41,334 bases of DNA from Treponema sp. (GTDB lineage Bacteria > Spirochaetota > Spirochaetia > Treponematales > Breznakiellaceae), in contig WQSF01000011.1 of the NCBI GenBank assembly GCA_009788065.1, positions 1 to 41,334 of the forward strand. Reading direction: 5' to 3'. The translations under genes and the position numbers were made by a program. The notes under the pieces are model-generated. The model did not search any database. It was not told the origin of the DNA and worked only from the letters and a program-made list of their open reading frames with translations. Positions 28,265 through 37,987 of the stretch are shown here, piece after piece (within the stretch, counting starts at the first letter, position 1; every line of letters begins with the position of its first letter).

Positions 28265-28708
28265 TCAGCCTCCGTGTGTTTTACGCCAGTTTTCAATTCT
28301 GTCAAAAGCGGCGTTTATCTTCGCCGATTTTTCCGTTGCTTTTTTATAATTCCCTTCATGCCCTGTATGGCGGTCGGGATGATGAATTTTTAAAAGTTTT
28401 TTATAGGCAGTTTTACAGGTTTCATCATCCGCGCCGAACGGAACTCCAAGCAGTTCAAAATCGGCGCGCAATTCTTCGGGCGGCATATTACCGGCTGTTG
28501 TTTGCGCGTTACGCCTTTCAAATTCAAAATCCTGCCGCGGCTGCCGCGATTCCCTTCGGTTTAAATAATCGTCTAACTCTTCGTAAGCGGTATCTAAATC
28601 CGGATCACGGTTAGTGTAGCTTGAAGTTTTTAACCTGCTGCTTGTATCGTTTTCAAAGTTGTTAAGGTAACTGCTAATAACTTTGCCAAGCCGACCAAAA
28701 ACCCCCAA
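28265..28708 (-). CDS. J-domain protein (TTG start)
   Basis: DFELLGVPFGADDETCKTAYKKLLKIHHPDRHTGHEGNYKKATEKSAKINAAFDRI with the HPD motif; SD GAGGTGA upstream of the TTG. Confidence 0.87.
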   Translation of the reverse strand: MGVFGRLGKVISSYLNNFENDTSSRLKTSSYTNRDPDLDTAYEELDDYLNRRESRQPRQDFEFERRNAQTTAGNMPPEELRADFELLGVPFGADDETCKTAYKKLLKIHHPDRHTGHEGNYKKATEKSAKINAAFDRIENWRKTHGG

Positions 28709-28723
28709 AACTCACCTCTTTTA

Positions 28724-28749
28724 AATCCGTGTTAATCCGTAAAATCCGT
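28724..28749. repeat. Three phased copies of AATCCGT between argF and the J-domain gene
   Basis: AATCCGT at 28724-28730, 28734-28740 and 28743-28749. Confidence 0.85.
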
Positions 28750-28767
28750 GATTCATGTCCGCCAATT

Positions 28768-29709
28768 TTACTTTACTAATGTCGCTACCATTACGGCTTT
28801 AATCGTATGCTTGCGGTTCTCCGCCTGATCCCAAGCCTTGCTCTGCGGTCCGTCGATTACATCCGCTGTGACTTCTTCGCCTTTAACCGCCGGAAGACAG
28901 TGAAGAAAAATCGTTTCCTTTTTACCGGTCATCTCCATCAATTTTTGATTCACTTGATACGGGCTTAATAATTTTATCCGTTCTTCTTTTTTTGCTTCCT
29001 CGCCCATGCTTACCCAGACATCAGTGTAAACAGCGTCCGCGCCTTCTACGGCTTTTATATCGGATGTAACGGTAGTTACCGCGCCTGATTTTTCGGCGAA
29101 CGAATCAATTTTCTTTCGAATATCGCCGTAAGGCTTTAGTTCATCAGGAGTTATTATTGTAAAATTAATTCCAAGTTTCGCGCAAATTATCATAAGAGAC
29201 GTAGCTACATTGTTCCGTCCGTCTCCGATATAGCATAGAGCTTTTTCCCTTACTTCGCCGAAATTTTCTGTAAGCGTAAGAATATCCGCCAATGCCTGAG
29301 TGGGATGGTATATGTCTGTAAGCCCGTTGTACACAGGCACATTTGAATATTTGGCAAGAATTTCCGCTGTTTCCTGCTTAAACCCCCGGAACTGGATCGC
29401 GCTGAACATTCTTCCAAGAACGCGCGCCGTGTCTTCGATGGATTCTTTACCGCCCAGTTGAATGTCGGAAGTGGAAAGGAACACAGGATGGCCGCCCTCT
29501 TCGCCGAAGGCGGTTTCAAAAGCGCACCTTGTCCGCGTCGATCTTTTCTCGAAAAGCATGGCGAGAGTTTTGCCTTCAAAGCGGCGTTTAATTTTTCCAC
29601 TCTTTGATTCATTTTTCAATTTTTTGGATAATTTTAACAAATATAGGATTTCTTCCTGCGAAAAATCCAGCAATGTCAGTAAAGATCTTCCAAATAATGA
29701 TACCGGCAC
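28768..29709 (-). CDS. argF: Ornithine carbamoyltransferase
   Basis: FEKRSTRTRCAFETA (STRT motif), VYNGLTDIYHPTQALADILTL, DVWVSMGEE, FLHCLPAVKGEEVTADVIDG. The track's TTG start at 29721 overlaps the SD (TTGGAGGTTATTGTG), so GTG at 29709 is preferred. Confidence 0.93.
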   Translation of the reverse strand: MPVSLFGRSLLTLLDFSQEEILYLLKLSKKLKNESKSGKIKRRFEGKTLAMLFEKRSTRTRCAFETAFGEEGGHPVFLSTSDIQLGGKESIEDTARVLGRMFSAIQFRGFKQETAEILAKYSNVPVYNGLTDIYHPTQALADILTLTENFGEVREKALCYIGDGRNNVATSLMIICAKLGINFTIITPDELKPYGDIRKKIDSFAEKSGAVTTVTSDIKAVEGADAVYTDVWVSMGEEAKKEERIKLLSPYQVNQKLMEMTGKKETIFLHCLPAVKGEEVTADVIDGPQSKAWDQAENRKHTIKAVMVATLVK

Positions 29710-29805
29710 AATAACCTCCAAAATACTTATACAAACGTTTCGTAAAATCTCTTATATTATAGTATGATTAATTGACTATTAACAATAAGGGGTCTAAGGT
29801 GTCAA

Positions 29806-32319
29806 ATGAAAATTAAAACAAGCCGGTTATTGTATATTCAATTAATGTTTACTGTATTGGCGTTTACGGCAATGGTTTTTTTGAGTTATTTTTTCATGCG
29901 CAATTTAGTGCATAAGAATCTTATAAGTAACGCGGAAAGCGTTTTTTCGTTCGCCCAGACCCAGCTTGAGTCTGACCTTATTGAACCGAGGATGATGCTT
30001 CAGGGGTTTTCCCAAACAGTCAGGAATATGGTTATTCGCGGCGATTCCGCCGAAGCTGTCGAGAATTATACAAAAGATATAACCCATTATCTGCACCTAA
30101 GCGGTTCCCGCGTTTTAAACGCGCTTGAAATGTACGGATATTTTGAAGCTTTCGGAGATCCGATTTTTATAGGCTCAAAAGAAATTCCTGAGGATTTTGA
30201 TCCGCTGTCAAGGCCGTGGTTTCAAATGGCTGTTTCAAACTGCGGCGTAGCTATCGAAACGCCTCCGTATCAAAGCACCATAGACGGAAATACCGTAATA
30301 ACATACGCGCGCTGTATCCACGACAATAATGACGACAGAATTGGGATCGTCTGCCTGAATGTCAACATAAACAATATAGGAGAAAATATTATAGATATAG
30401 CGCTGGAACACGGCGGTTACGGAGCTGTTATTAGCCAGGATTTTATTGTGATCTCCCATTTAAACAGCGATTATATCGGCATGAGCCTCTTTGATAAAAA
30501 TCTGCCGTTGTCTGTTTTTGCCGATGATATTGCCGCCGGAATTAATATCAGCGAACGCCCAATGGTTAACTGGAAGAATGAAAATGTTGTGACTTATGTA
30601 AGGCGTCTTTCCAACGGCTGGTATTTGGCTCTTTTAACACCGGAAGGAAAATTTTATCACAGTATTAAAAGCATGTCGCTGATTCTAATCGCGTTCGGCT
30701 CTTTCTTCGCCGTCGTTCTTATTTTTATTCTTATCCGCATCGACGCCGCAAGAAACAAATCCGACAGAGACTCAAAACACAAAAGCCAGTTTCTTGCGAA
30801 CATGAGCCACGAAATACGCACGCCCATGAACGCGATTATCGGCATGACCACAATCGGTAAATCTTCTGCCGATGTCGAGAAAAAAGACAGATGCTTTAAT
30901 AAAATAGGAGACGCGTCGATTCATTTGTTAGGTGTAATTAACGATATTCTTGACATGTCAAAAATAGAAGCTAATAAATTCGATTTATCGTTCTCCGAGT
31001 TTGATTTTGAGAAAATGCTCCAGAGGATTGTAAATGTTGTCAACTTCCGCATCGACGAAAAAGAACTTAAACTAACAGTCCATATCGATCGCAGTATCCC
31101 CTGTGAAATTATCGGAGACGATCATAGGCTTGCGCAGGTTATTACAAATCTTCTCGGCAATGCGATTAAATTTACTCCCGAACACGGCTCGATCCACCTC
31201 GACGCGCGCCTTATCGAAGAAAACGACGGTGTCTGTACAATTCAATTCTCGGTTTCCGATACCGGTATCGGCATGACAACCGAACAGCAGAAACGCATAT
31301 TCTCTTCCTTTGAACAAGCCGAAAGCAGTACAACGCGAAAGTACGGCGGCACCGGGCTTGGACTTCCGATTTCAAAGAGCATTGTAGAATTGATGGGCGG
31401 AAAAATATGGGTGGTATCCGAATTTAAAAAAGGCTCCACTTTCTTCTTTACCGTTCATCTGAAACGCGGAAAAGAAACATCGCGCAAGAGGATTTTATCT
31501 GAGGAAATTAATTTGAGCAACGTGCGGATTCTTGTAGTGGATGACGATCAGGATATACTGGATTATTTTAGAGAGATATCAAGCGAGTTTAAAGTTCATT
31601 GCGATACCGCAAACTGCGGAGAAAACGCGATTAAACTCGTGGAAGAAAACGGCTTATACCATATTTATTTTATAGACTGGAAGATGCCGGGTATGGACGG
31701 AATACAGCTTACCGCCGAATTAAAAGCGCGCCATGATTCTGCGCAATCTGTCGTTGTAATGATAACAGCCGCTGAATGGTGTACTGTCGAAAAGGAAGCG
31801 AGAGACGCAGGCGTTGACAAATTCCTTTCCAAACCATTATTCCCGTCATGCATCGCGGGCGCCATTAACGAAGCTCTCGGCATTCAGAATAAAAAAGTTA
31901 AAGAGACAGAAAAAGATATTAAGGGATTGTTTAAAGGAAGGCGGATTTTGCTTGTTGAAGATGTCGAGATTAACAGAGATATTGTTATGACGCTTTTAGA
32001 GCCGACCGAAATTGAGATCGACTGCGCGGAAAACGGGCAGGACGCGCTGGATAAATTTTCCGCAAACCCGGAAAAATACGATATGGTTTTTATGGATTTA
32101 CAAATGCCTGTGATGGACGGCTATGACGCAACGCAGAAAATAAGAGCGCTTAATAACGAACACGCGAAGAATGTGCGTATTATCGCCATGACCGCAAACG
32201 TCTTTAAAGAAGATATTGAAAGATGCCTTGAAGCGGGGATGGACAATCATATTGGAAAACCGCTCGATTTTAAGGAAGTAATAGAAAAGCTTACGATCTA
32301 TCTGCCTAAGAACAGGTAA
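29806..32319 (+). CDS. Hybrid sensor histidine kinase: Cache-like sensor, HisKA, HATPase, two receiver domains
   Basis: N-terminal TM plus extracytoplasmic domain; FLANMSHEIRTPMNAIIGM (H-box); NLLGNAIKFTP, DTGIGM, GTGLGLPISK; receivers with YFIDWKMPGMDG and VFMDLQMPVMDG. Confidence 0.94.
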   Translation: MKIKTSRLLYIQLMFTVLAFTAMVFLSYFFMRNLVHKNLISNAESVFSFAQTQLESDLIEPRMMLQGFSQTVRNMVIRGDSAEAVENYTKDITHYLHLSGSRVLNALEMYGYFEAFGDPIFIGSKEIPEDFDPLSRPWFQMAVSNCGVAIETPPYQSTIDGNTVITYARCIHDNNDDRIGIVCLNVNINNIGENIIDIALEHGGYGAVISQDFIVISHLNSDYIGMSLFDKNLPLSVFADDIAAGINISERPMVNWKNENVVTYVRRLSNGWYLALLTPEGKFYHSIKSMSLILIAFGSFFAVVLIFILIRIDAARNKSDRDSKHKSQFLANMSHEIRTPMNAIIGMTTIGKSSADVEKKDRCFNKIGDASIHLLGVINDILDMSKIEANKFDLSFSEFDFEKMLQRIVNVVNFRIDEKELKLTVHIDRSIPCEIIGDDHRLAQVITNLLGNAIKFTPEHGSIHLDARLIEENDGVCTIQFSVSDTGIGMTTEQQKRIFSSFEQAESSTTRKYGGTGLGLPISKSIVELMGGKIWVVSEFKKGSTFFFTVHLKRGKETSRKRILSEEINLSNVRILVVDDDQDILDYFREISSEFKVHCDTANCGENAIKLVEENGLYHIYFIDWKMPGMDGIQLTAELKARHDSAQSVVVMITAAEWCTVEKEARDAGVDKFLSKPLFPSCIAGAINEALGIQNKKVKETEKDIKGLFKGRRILLVEDVEINRDIVMTLLEPTEIEIDCAENGQDALDKFSANPEKYDMVFMDLQMPVMDGYDATQKIRALNNEHAKNVRIIAMTANVFKEDIERCLEAGMDNHIGKPLDFKEVIEKLTIYLPKNR

Positions 32320-32323
32320 AGTA

Positions 32324-32332
32324 TGTTATAAT
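32324..32332 (+). promoter_or_regulatory. Extended -10 promoter TGTTATAAT for the downstream phosphohexomutase
   Basis: TGnTATAAT at 32324-32332; AAGGAG SD before the ATG at 32362. Confidence 0.55.
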
Positions 32333-32361
32333 GCTCCTGATATATAAAAAGGAGATAGCAT

Positions 32362-34140
32362 ATGAAGGTTGAAATTTTAGAAAAAGCGAAAGACTATATT
32401 GCAAGAGAAAAGGATGCTAATTTTAAAGGCGAGGTTGAAAAACTTCTTGCCAAGGGCGATCAGGAAGCGGAAAAGGAACTGGAAGACCGTTTCTATCAAA
32501 ATCTTGAATTCGGTACAGGCGGACTTCGCGGGGTAATCGGCGGCGGCTATAACCGTATGAACACCCTTGTAGTGAAAAGCGCGACGCAGGGGCTTGCGAC
32601 ATACATTGTTAAAACATTTCCGCAAAAAGCGGCGATGAGCGGCGATAATGGATTAAAAGCCGTTATCGCTTTCGACAGCCGCCATTATTCGGCGGAATTC
32701 GCGGAAGCCGCCGCTCTTATTTTCGCGGCAAATAATATAAAAACTTACTTGTTTTCGTCGTTAAGACCGACGCCTGAGTTGTCGTTCGCGATCCGCCATT
32801 TAGGCTGTGATACAGGTATTGTTGTAACGGCAAGCCACAATCCGCCGCAGTATAACGGCTACAAAGCCTACTGGAATGACGGCTCTCAGGTAATTCCTCC
32901 GCATGACGAAGGTATAATAGACGAAGTAAACGCTGTAAAAGATATAAAAGAAATTCCGCGAAAAGAAGCTTTAGATAAAGGTCTTCTTGTTATCATCGAT
33001 AAAGAAGTGGATGAACCGTATCAAGCGATGGTAAAATCGCGGCTCTTCAGACCCGAATTAATTAAACAAAAAGCTGGCGAAGTAAAAATCGTTTATACGC
33101 CGCTTCATGGAACAGGTGCGTTTCATGTCGAAAAAATCCTCGGCGATCTCGGCTTAAAAGTGATCACCGTTCCCGAGCAGCGCGAGGGCAACGGCAATTT
33201 CCCGACAGTTTCCTTTCCAAATCCCGAAGAAGCCGCCGCGCTTGATATGGCGATAAAACTCGGCGCGAAAGAAAAAGCCGATGTTGTTATGGCAACAGAC
33301 CCTGACGCTGACCGATTCGGCATCGCAGTTCCTTCGAACCTGCCTGCGGGAACTTCACAGAATATTGTTAACGGTTTCGCGCTTGTTACGGGAAACCAGA
33401 TGGGAGTTCTTCTTGCCGATTATATTTTTCTTTCGTTAAAAGAGCTTGGCAGGCTTCCTTCAAACGCCGCGATGGTTAATTCTATCGTAACCACCGGAAT
33501 GCAGAAAAAGGTCGCGCAGCATTACGGCTCTGAATGTTTTGAGTGCCTTACAGGTTTTAAATGGATCGCCGATGTTATGCGCAAATGGGAAATCGGGGAG
33601 ATGGGAGCGAAACACTTTGTTTTCGGCACGGAAGAAAGTTACGGCTACAATATCGAAACCGAAGTCCGCGACAAGGACGGCGTTAGTGCCGCCGCATTAA
33701 CCGCGGAGATGACCCTCTACTGGCGCAGTAACGGAAAAAGTCTTTTAGACCGACTTGACGAGCTGTATGCGATTTGCGGTTACTGGCAGGAAATGGGAAT
33801 CTCCAAATATTTCAAAGGGCCTCAAGGCTCTTCGATTATGAACGGCATAATGGAAGAATACCGCAAGAATCCTCCAAAAACTTTAGGCGGTATAGCGGTT
33901 TCCAGAGTGCGTGATATTAAAAACGGTGCTAATGGACTGCCGCCAAGCGATGTGCTTCAATTCTTCCTTGCGGACGGCACTGTAGTGAGCGCACGCCCAA
34001 GCGGCACAGAGCCGAAGATTAAATTCTACGCATCATGCTGCAGCGAAGTCGGCTCAGGAGGACTCGAAGCCGCCAAAGCCGAAGCCGGAAAAAAACTGGA
34101 AGCGATTAAGAAAGATATCAGAGCGGTTATCGGGGATTAA
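32362..34140 (+). CDS. Phospho-sugar mutase (phosphoglucomutase/phosphomannomutase)
   Basis: EFGTGGLRGVIGGGYNRMN, VVTASHNPPQYNGYKAYW, ATDPDADRFGIA, FGTEESYGYN, ARPSGTEPKIKFY. Confidence 0.95.
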   Translation: MKVEILEKAKDYIAREKDANFKGEVEKLLAKGDQEAEKELEDRFYQNLEFGTGGLRGVIGGGYNRMNTLVVKSATQGLATYIVKTFPQKAAMSGDNGLKAVIAFDSRHYSAEFAEAAALIFAANNIKTYLFSSLRPTPELSFAIRHLGCDTGIVVTASHNPPQYNGYKAYWNDGSQVIPPHDEGIIDEVNAVKDIKEIPRKEALDKGLLVIIDKEVDEPYQAMVKSRLFRPELIKQKAGEVKIVYTPLHGTGAFHVEKILGDLGLKVITVPEQREGNGNFPTVSFPNPEEAAALDMAIKLGAKEKADVVMATDPDADRFGIAVPSNLPAGTSQNIVNGFALVTGNQMGVLLADYIFLSLKELGRLPSNAAMVNSIVTTGMQKKVAQHYGSECFECLTGFKWIADVMRKWEIGEMGAKHFVFGTEESYGYNIETEVRDKDGVSAAALTAEMTLYWRSNGKSLLDRLDELYAICGYWQEMGISKYFKGPQGSSIMNGIMEEYRKNPPKTLGGIAVSRVRDIKNGANGLPPSDVLQFFLADGTVVSARPSGTEPKIKFYASCCSEVGSGGLEAAKAEAGKKLEAIKKDIRAVIGD

Positions 34141-34944
34141 TTACTTTAACAGTGTTTCGCAGTTGAATTTATTATAAGAGCCTTTAAATGTTAACGTGGC
34201 TATCACCGCCATAACGCCTCCGAGAGTCAGAAATATGCAGGTGTCCAGTATCATGATGCCTGTAAGCTGGCTTGCTATTAAGAGGATCAAAGGAACTACC
34301 AGAAACAGACTGCTTTGCTGCGCTTCTTCGGAAGTCCGCGCTTTCGCCGAGGATCGTACAATCAAATTTATCGATATAAAAGATGCGGCAGGCGAAGCCA
34401 GGAGCATCATTATCAGCCAGTTTAAATTCGGTATAAAAAATTCATGTTCGGCTATTAAAAGAAATATTTCTACCGCGATAATCATTGCGATAAAAGAACA
34501 AACAGATACAGTCATACTTAAGAGAAATGACGCAAAAATTTTTGCGTTGAATATCTGTTTTATCGGAAGCGGGCAGTAGAGAAGGGTTTCCAGGGTATTT
34601 CTCTCTTTCTCTCCCACAAATGAACCGGATGCCATTACAGAAGAAGCTATAATAGGTATTAACAGAAAAAACATGGGGATAATATAATTCAATATCAGAT
34701 TGATCAGCATATCGCGCGTATCATCGCCTTTTATACTTGCATACTGAAGAATTTTTATTAACTCGACCATGTCAGACGAATCTTCCGGTGTGTATGTAAT
34801 TATCAATAAAAAAATTACAGGCAGTACAATCGCCATTATAACCGGCACAACGACAAGAGCGCCGATCATGCGTTTATTGGAGATAAGTATTTTAATATCT
34901 TTTCCTATAACCGCCATTTGCTTATCATTTAGCATTACTTTCAT
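34141..34944 (-). CDS. ABC-2 type transporter permease
   Basis: Six or more TM helices; GSFVGEKERNTLETLLYCPLPIKQIFNAKI is typical of the ABC-2 (NatB-like) family; overlaps its ATPase gene. Confidence 0.82.
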   Translation of the reverse strand: MKVMLNDKQMAVIGKDIKILISNKRMIGALVVVPVIMAIVLPVIFLLIITYTPEDSSDMVELIKILQYASIKGDDTRDMLINLILNYIIPMFFLLIPIIASSVMASGSFVGEKERNTLETLLYCPLPIKQIFNAKIFASFLLSMTVSVCSFIAMIIAVEIFLLIAEHEFFIPNLNWLIMMLLASPAASFISINLIVRSSAKARTSEEAQQSSLFLVVPLILLIASQLTGIMILDTCIFLTLGGVMAVIATLTFKGSYNKFNCETLLK

Positions 34945-35839
34945 TCCTTTTTTCGATCATCGCAAAATAAATTTCTTCAAGAGAATGTTTATAAGCCGTT
35001 ACGTGATATACTTTGCCGTCTGTGTCTACAATTTGTTTTACGAACGCCGGAATATCTTCGTGCGATTTTACTTCGATTGTTATATATTCGCTGGTTCTGT
35101 ATATTCCGGGACGTTCGGGGTATTTGTCCGCTTTTATTTTTACGGTAAGCCCTGAAAAAACCTGCGAGTGAAGCTCGTCAAGAGTGCCTGAGGCAAGAAG
35201 ATCGCCATCGCTTATCAATCCGTACCTTGTGCAAATTTCTTCGGCGTACCGTAATTGGTGGGTGCAAAGAAAAATGGTCGTGCCTTTATCGCGGGCAAGG
35301 CTTTTTATTAAATTGCTAACATAAAGCGCGCTTTCAGGATCAAGCCCGGAAGTCGGTTCGTCTAAAAATAATATTTTAGGTTCATGGAGCATGGCGCGCG
35401 CAAGCGACAGTCTTTGCCTCATCCCTGTGGAATATTCGCCAAGCTTTTGATTTTTCGCGCCGGAGAGAGAGAGGTTTTCAAAGATTTCGTAGGATTTTTT
35501 TTCTATTTCGTCTTCCGTCATTCCGAATACAGATCCGAAAAATAACAAGTTCTGAAGACCCGTAAGGTTGTTGTACATTTGGGCGTGTTCCGTGACTACG
35601 CCGGATAATGCGTGGATTTTCTCGGGAAAACGAACGGGATCGATGCCGAAAACAGAGCATCCGCCCTCTGACGGACGCAGTATACCGTTTATAACCTTAA
35701 CCGCGGTTGTTTTCCCGGCTCCGTTTGGACCTAAAAACCCGAAAATATCGCCTTCATTTATCGATAAATCGATGTTATTCAAGGCTTTTTTACCGCTCGG
35801 ATGTATTTTTGTCAACCGCTCTGCGGTTACCGCTGTCAT
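34925..35839 (-). CDS. ABC transporter ATP-binding protein (ABC-2 exporter)
   Basis: GFLGPNGAGKTTAVKVI, YSTGMRQRLSLARAMLHEPKILFLDEPTSGLDP. Track start is 35854; ATG at 35839 is an alternative start. Confidence 0.9.
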   Translation of the reverse strand: MTAVTAERLTKIHPSGKKALNNIDLSINEGDIFGFLGPNGAGKTTAVKVINGILRPSEGGCSVFGIDPVRFPEKIHALSGVVTEHAQMYNNLTGLQNLLFFGSVFGMTEDEIEKKSYEIFENLSLSGAKNQKLGEYSTGMRQRLSLARAMLHEPKILFLDEPTSGLDPESALYVSNLIKSLARDKGTTIFLCTHQLRYAEEICTRYGLISDGDLLASGTLDELHSQVFSGLTVKIKADKYPERPGIYRTSEYITIEVKSHEDIPAFVKQIVDTDGKVYHVTAYKHSLEEIYFAMIEKRNESNAK

Positions 35840-35933
35840 ACCATATAATATCATATATCTTTATTTTGATAAATTGTAAATTTGTATTTTTTTTAATTGT
35901 AACCCCCTAAACACTCTTTTTTTTTATTATTTA

Positions 35934-35942
35934 TGCTATAAT
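35934..35942 (+). promoter_or_regulatory. Extended -10 promoter TGCTATAAT of the TRAP (tat) cluster
   Basis: TGnTATAAT at 35934-35942, upstream of the GAGGTG SD and the ATG at 35957. Confidence 0.6.
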
Positions 35943-35956
35943 GAACGAGGTGTAAA

Positions 35957-36925
35957 ATGAAGGTTAAAAATATTTTTTTCATAATTATAGCTGTTTGCTT
36001 CCTTTACCTCCCGTCTTGTTCAATCAGAACGCTGGCAATAAATCTGGTAGCTGACGCGCTTACCGGCGAAGGCAGTTCCAGCGTCTTTACGGGGGATAAT
36101 GATCCTCAGTTGGTAGGGGACGCTATCCCTTTTGCCATCAAAATGTACGAAGCTCTGCTTTCTCAGACCCCTACCCATCAGGGGTTGATCAATATGACAG
36201 GCTCCATGTTTGTCATGTACGCTAACGCGTTTATTCAGGGACCGGCTGAAATGCTTCCGCAGATTCAATATCTGGAACGCCAGGCGGCGATGGATCGGGC
36301 AAAAAAAATGTATTTAAGGGGATTGGAGCTTCTTTACCGGGGATTGGAGTTGAAATATCCCGGATTTATGGGGGCTTTTAAGAAAGAAACCCTTCCGCAG
36401 ATATTGGCGAAGACAAAAAAGGAAGATATTCCGGCATTATACTGGTCGGCGGCGGCGGGGCTTTCGGCTTTTTCACTTAATCCTTTCGATTTAGACCTCG
36501 GAGTGAGGATTATGGAGTTTTATTCCCTTGTCGAGCGGGCTTACGAGCTTGATCCGGATTATAATCAGGGAGCTTTGGATGATTTCTTTCTTTTGTTTCA
36601 TTCGTCGGTTCCCGACGGGATGGGAAGCGACAAATCTAAGGTTGATATACATTTTCAGAGAGCGCTGGAAAAATCATCTTATCTTTCAGCGGGGCCTTAT
36701 GTTTCTTACGCCAGCGCGGTATGTATCCCCGCTCAAAACTATGATAAATTCAAAGAAATGTTGAATAAAGCTCTCGAAGTTGATATAGAAGCGAATCCGT
36801 CAAACAGACTTGTAAATATAATTTCACAGCGTAAGGCGCGTTATCTTTTGGATTCGGCGTCCGGTTTATTCGTTTTCTTTGATTCCGGCGACAGTTGGGA
36901 TGATTGGGACGATAACGACTGGTAG
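35957..36925 (+). CDS. tatT: TRAP transporter-associated TPR lipoprotein, TatT-like
   Basis: Lipobox-like LYLPSC; helical repeat character; immediately upstream of DctP-like and DctQM-like genes, as in the Treponema pallidum TatT-TatP-TatQ(M) locus. Confidence 0.82.
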   Translation: MKVKNIFFIIIAVCFLYLPSCSIRTLAINLVADALTGEGSSSVFTGDNDPQLVGDAIPFAIKMYEALLSQTPTHQGLINMTGSMFVMYANAFIQGPAEMLPQIQYLERQAAMDRAKKMYLRGLELLYRGLELKYPGFMGAFKKETLPQILAKTKKEDIPALYWSAAAGLSAFSLNPFDLDLGVRIMEFYSLVERAYELDPDYNQGALDDFFLLFHSSVPDGMGSDKSKVDIHFQRALEKSSYLSAGPYVSYASAVCIPAQNYDKFKEMLNKALEVDIEANPSNRLVNIISQRKARYLLDSASGLFVFFDSGDSWDDWDDNDW

Positions 36926-36961
36926 GATAATAAACTGGTAAATAATAAAAAGGAGTAATTT

Positions 36962-37984
36962 ATGAAAGTTTTAGTCAATTTTAGGTTATCATTCGTCGTT
37001 TTAATTCTTTTAGTTTTGGTCAGCCCTGTTTTTGCGCAGAGGGTGATGGAAATAAAGCTTTCTTCGCTTGTGCCTGAAAATACACCATGGGGTCAGTCGA
37101 TAAACCGGCTGGCGGCTGAATGGTCAAGGATTACAAACGGGCAGATAGTAATGAAAGTTTTCCACGGCGGAACCGCCGGCGGCGAAGCGCAGACTATGGC
37201 TCTTTTAAGAAGCAACCAATTACAGGCAGCCGTTCTTACGACAATGGGATTAGGCACAGTCACTCCTGAATTAATGTCTGTAAGTTACCCGTTTTTAATC
37301 AGGGATGACGCCGAGCTTGAAGAAGTAATGCGCAGGATTAAACCGGATCTGGAAGTAAAAATGCAGCAGAACGGTTTTGTCACGCTTGCCTGGGCGAACG
37401 CCGGATGGGTTAAATTATTCGCAAGGTCGCCTGTTTTCACTCCCGATGATTTACGCAAAGTAAAGCTCGGTTCAAGCCAGGAGCAGCCTGAATTGATGCA
37501 GGCTTTCAGGCAGATGGGGTATCAGGTTGTTCCCGCCGAATTAAACGAAGTAATAATGGCGATGCAAAGCGGAAGAATCGACGTTACATATATAAGCCCT
37601 GTTTTCGCGGCGGGAACCCAGGTGTTCGGCGTTGCGAAAAATATGTCAAGCATAAATGTCGCTCCCTTTATGGGCGGTATATTGATGAACGAAGTCACAT
37701 GGCGCAGAGTTCCCGAGAGATTTAAACCGGCTCTTTTAGAAGCCTGTAAAAATGTTGAAAAAGAAATTGAAACAACAATCGCGAAGCTTGATTCTGACGC
37801 GCTTACAACAATGGTAAGGCACGGTTTGATTGTGCATCAATTAACTCCCGCGCAAAATCAAATTTGGTACGATGAAACCGACAGGTATGAAGAAAGAATG
37901 ATCGGCGGTGTAAAACCGATTTTTAACAGAGAGTATTATTTCAGAATTAAAAATATCCTGACGGAGATTAGAAAAGGAAAATAG
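36962..37984 (+). CDS. tatP: TRAP transporter substrate-binding protein (DctP family, TatP-like)
   Basis: Signal peptide ending VFAQ; LSSLVPENTPWGQSINRLAAEWSRITNGQIVMKVFHGGTAGGE is a DctP-like start. Confidence 0.93.
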   Translation: MKVLVNFRLSFVVLILLVLVSPVFAQRVMEIKLSSLVPENTPWGQSINRLAAEWSRITNGQIVMKVFHGGTAGGEAQTMALLRSNQLQAAVLTTMGLGTVTPELMSVSYPFLIRDDAELEEVMRRIKPDLEVKMQQNGFVTLAWANAGWVKLFARSPVFTPDDLRKVKLGSSQEQPELMQAFRQMGYQVVPAELNEVIMAMQSGRIDVTYISPVFAAGTQVFGVAKNMSSINVAPFMGGILMNEVTWRRVPERFKPALLEACKNVEKEIETTIAKLDSDALTTMVRHGLIVHQLTPAQNQIWYDETDRYEERMIGGVKPIFNREYYFRIKNILTEIRKGK

Positions 37985-37987
37985 AAA

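Noticed and set aside
29806-32319. Degenerate receiver domains in the hybrid kinase
   Set aside because: Both receivers keep the acidic pocket, phospho-acceptor Asp, T and K; this is an ordinary hybrid kinase without an HPt domain.
35880-35935. T-rich stretch as an intrinsic terminator
   Set aside because: No GC-rich stem precedes the T-runs. It lies between divergent genes, so it more likely belongs to promoter DNA upstream of tatT.
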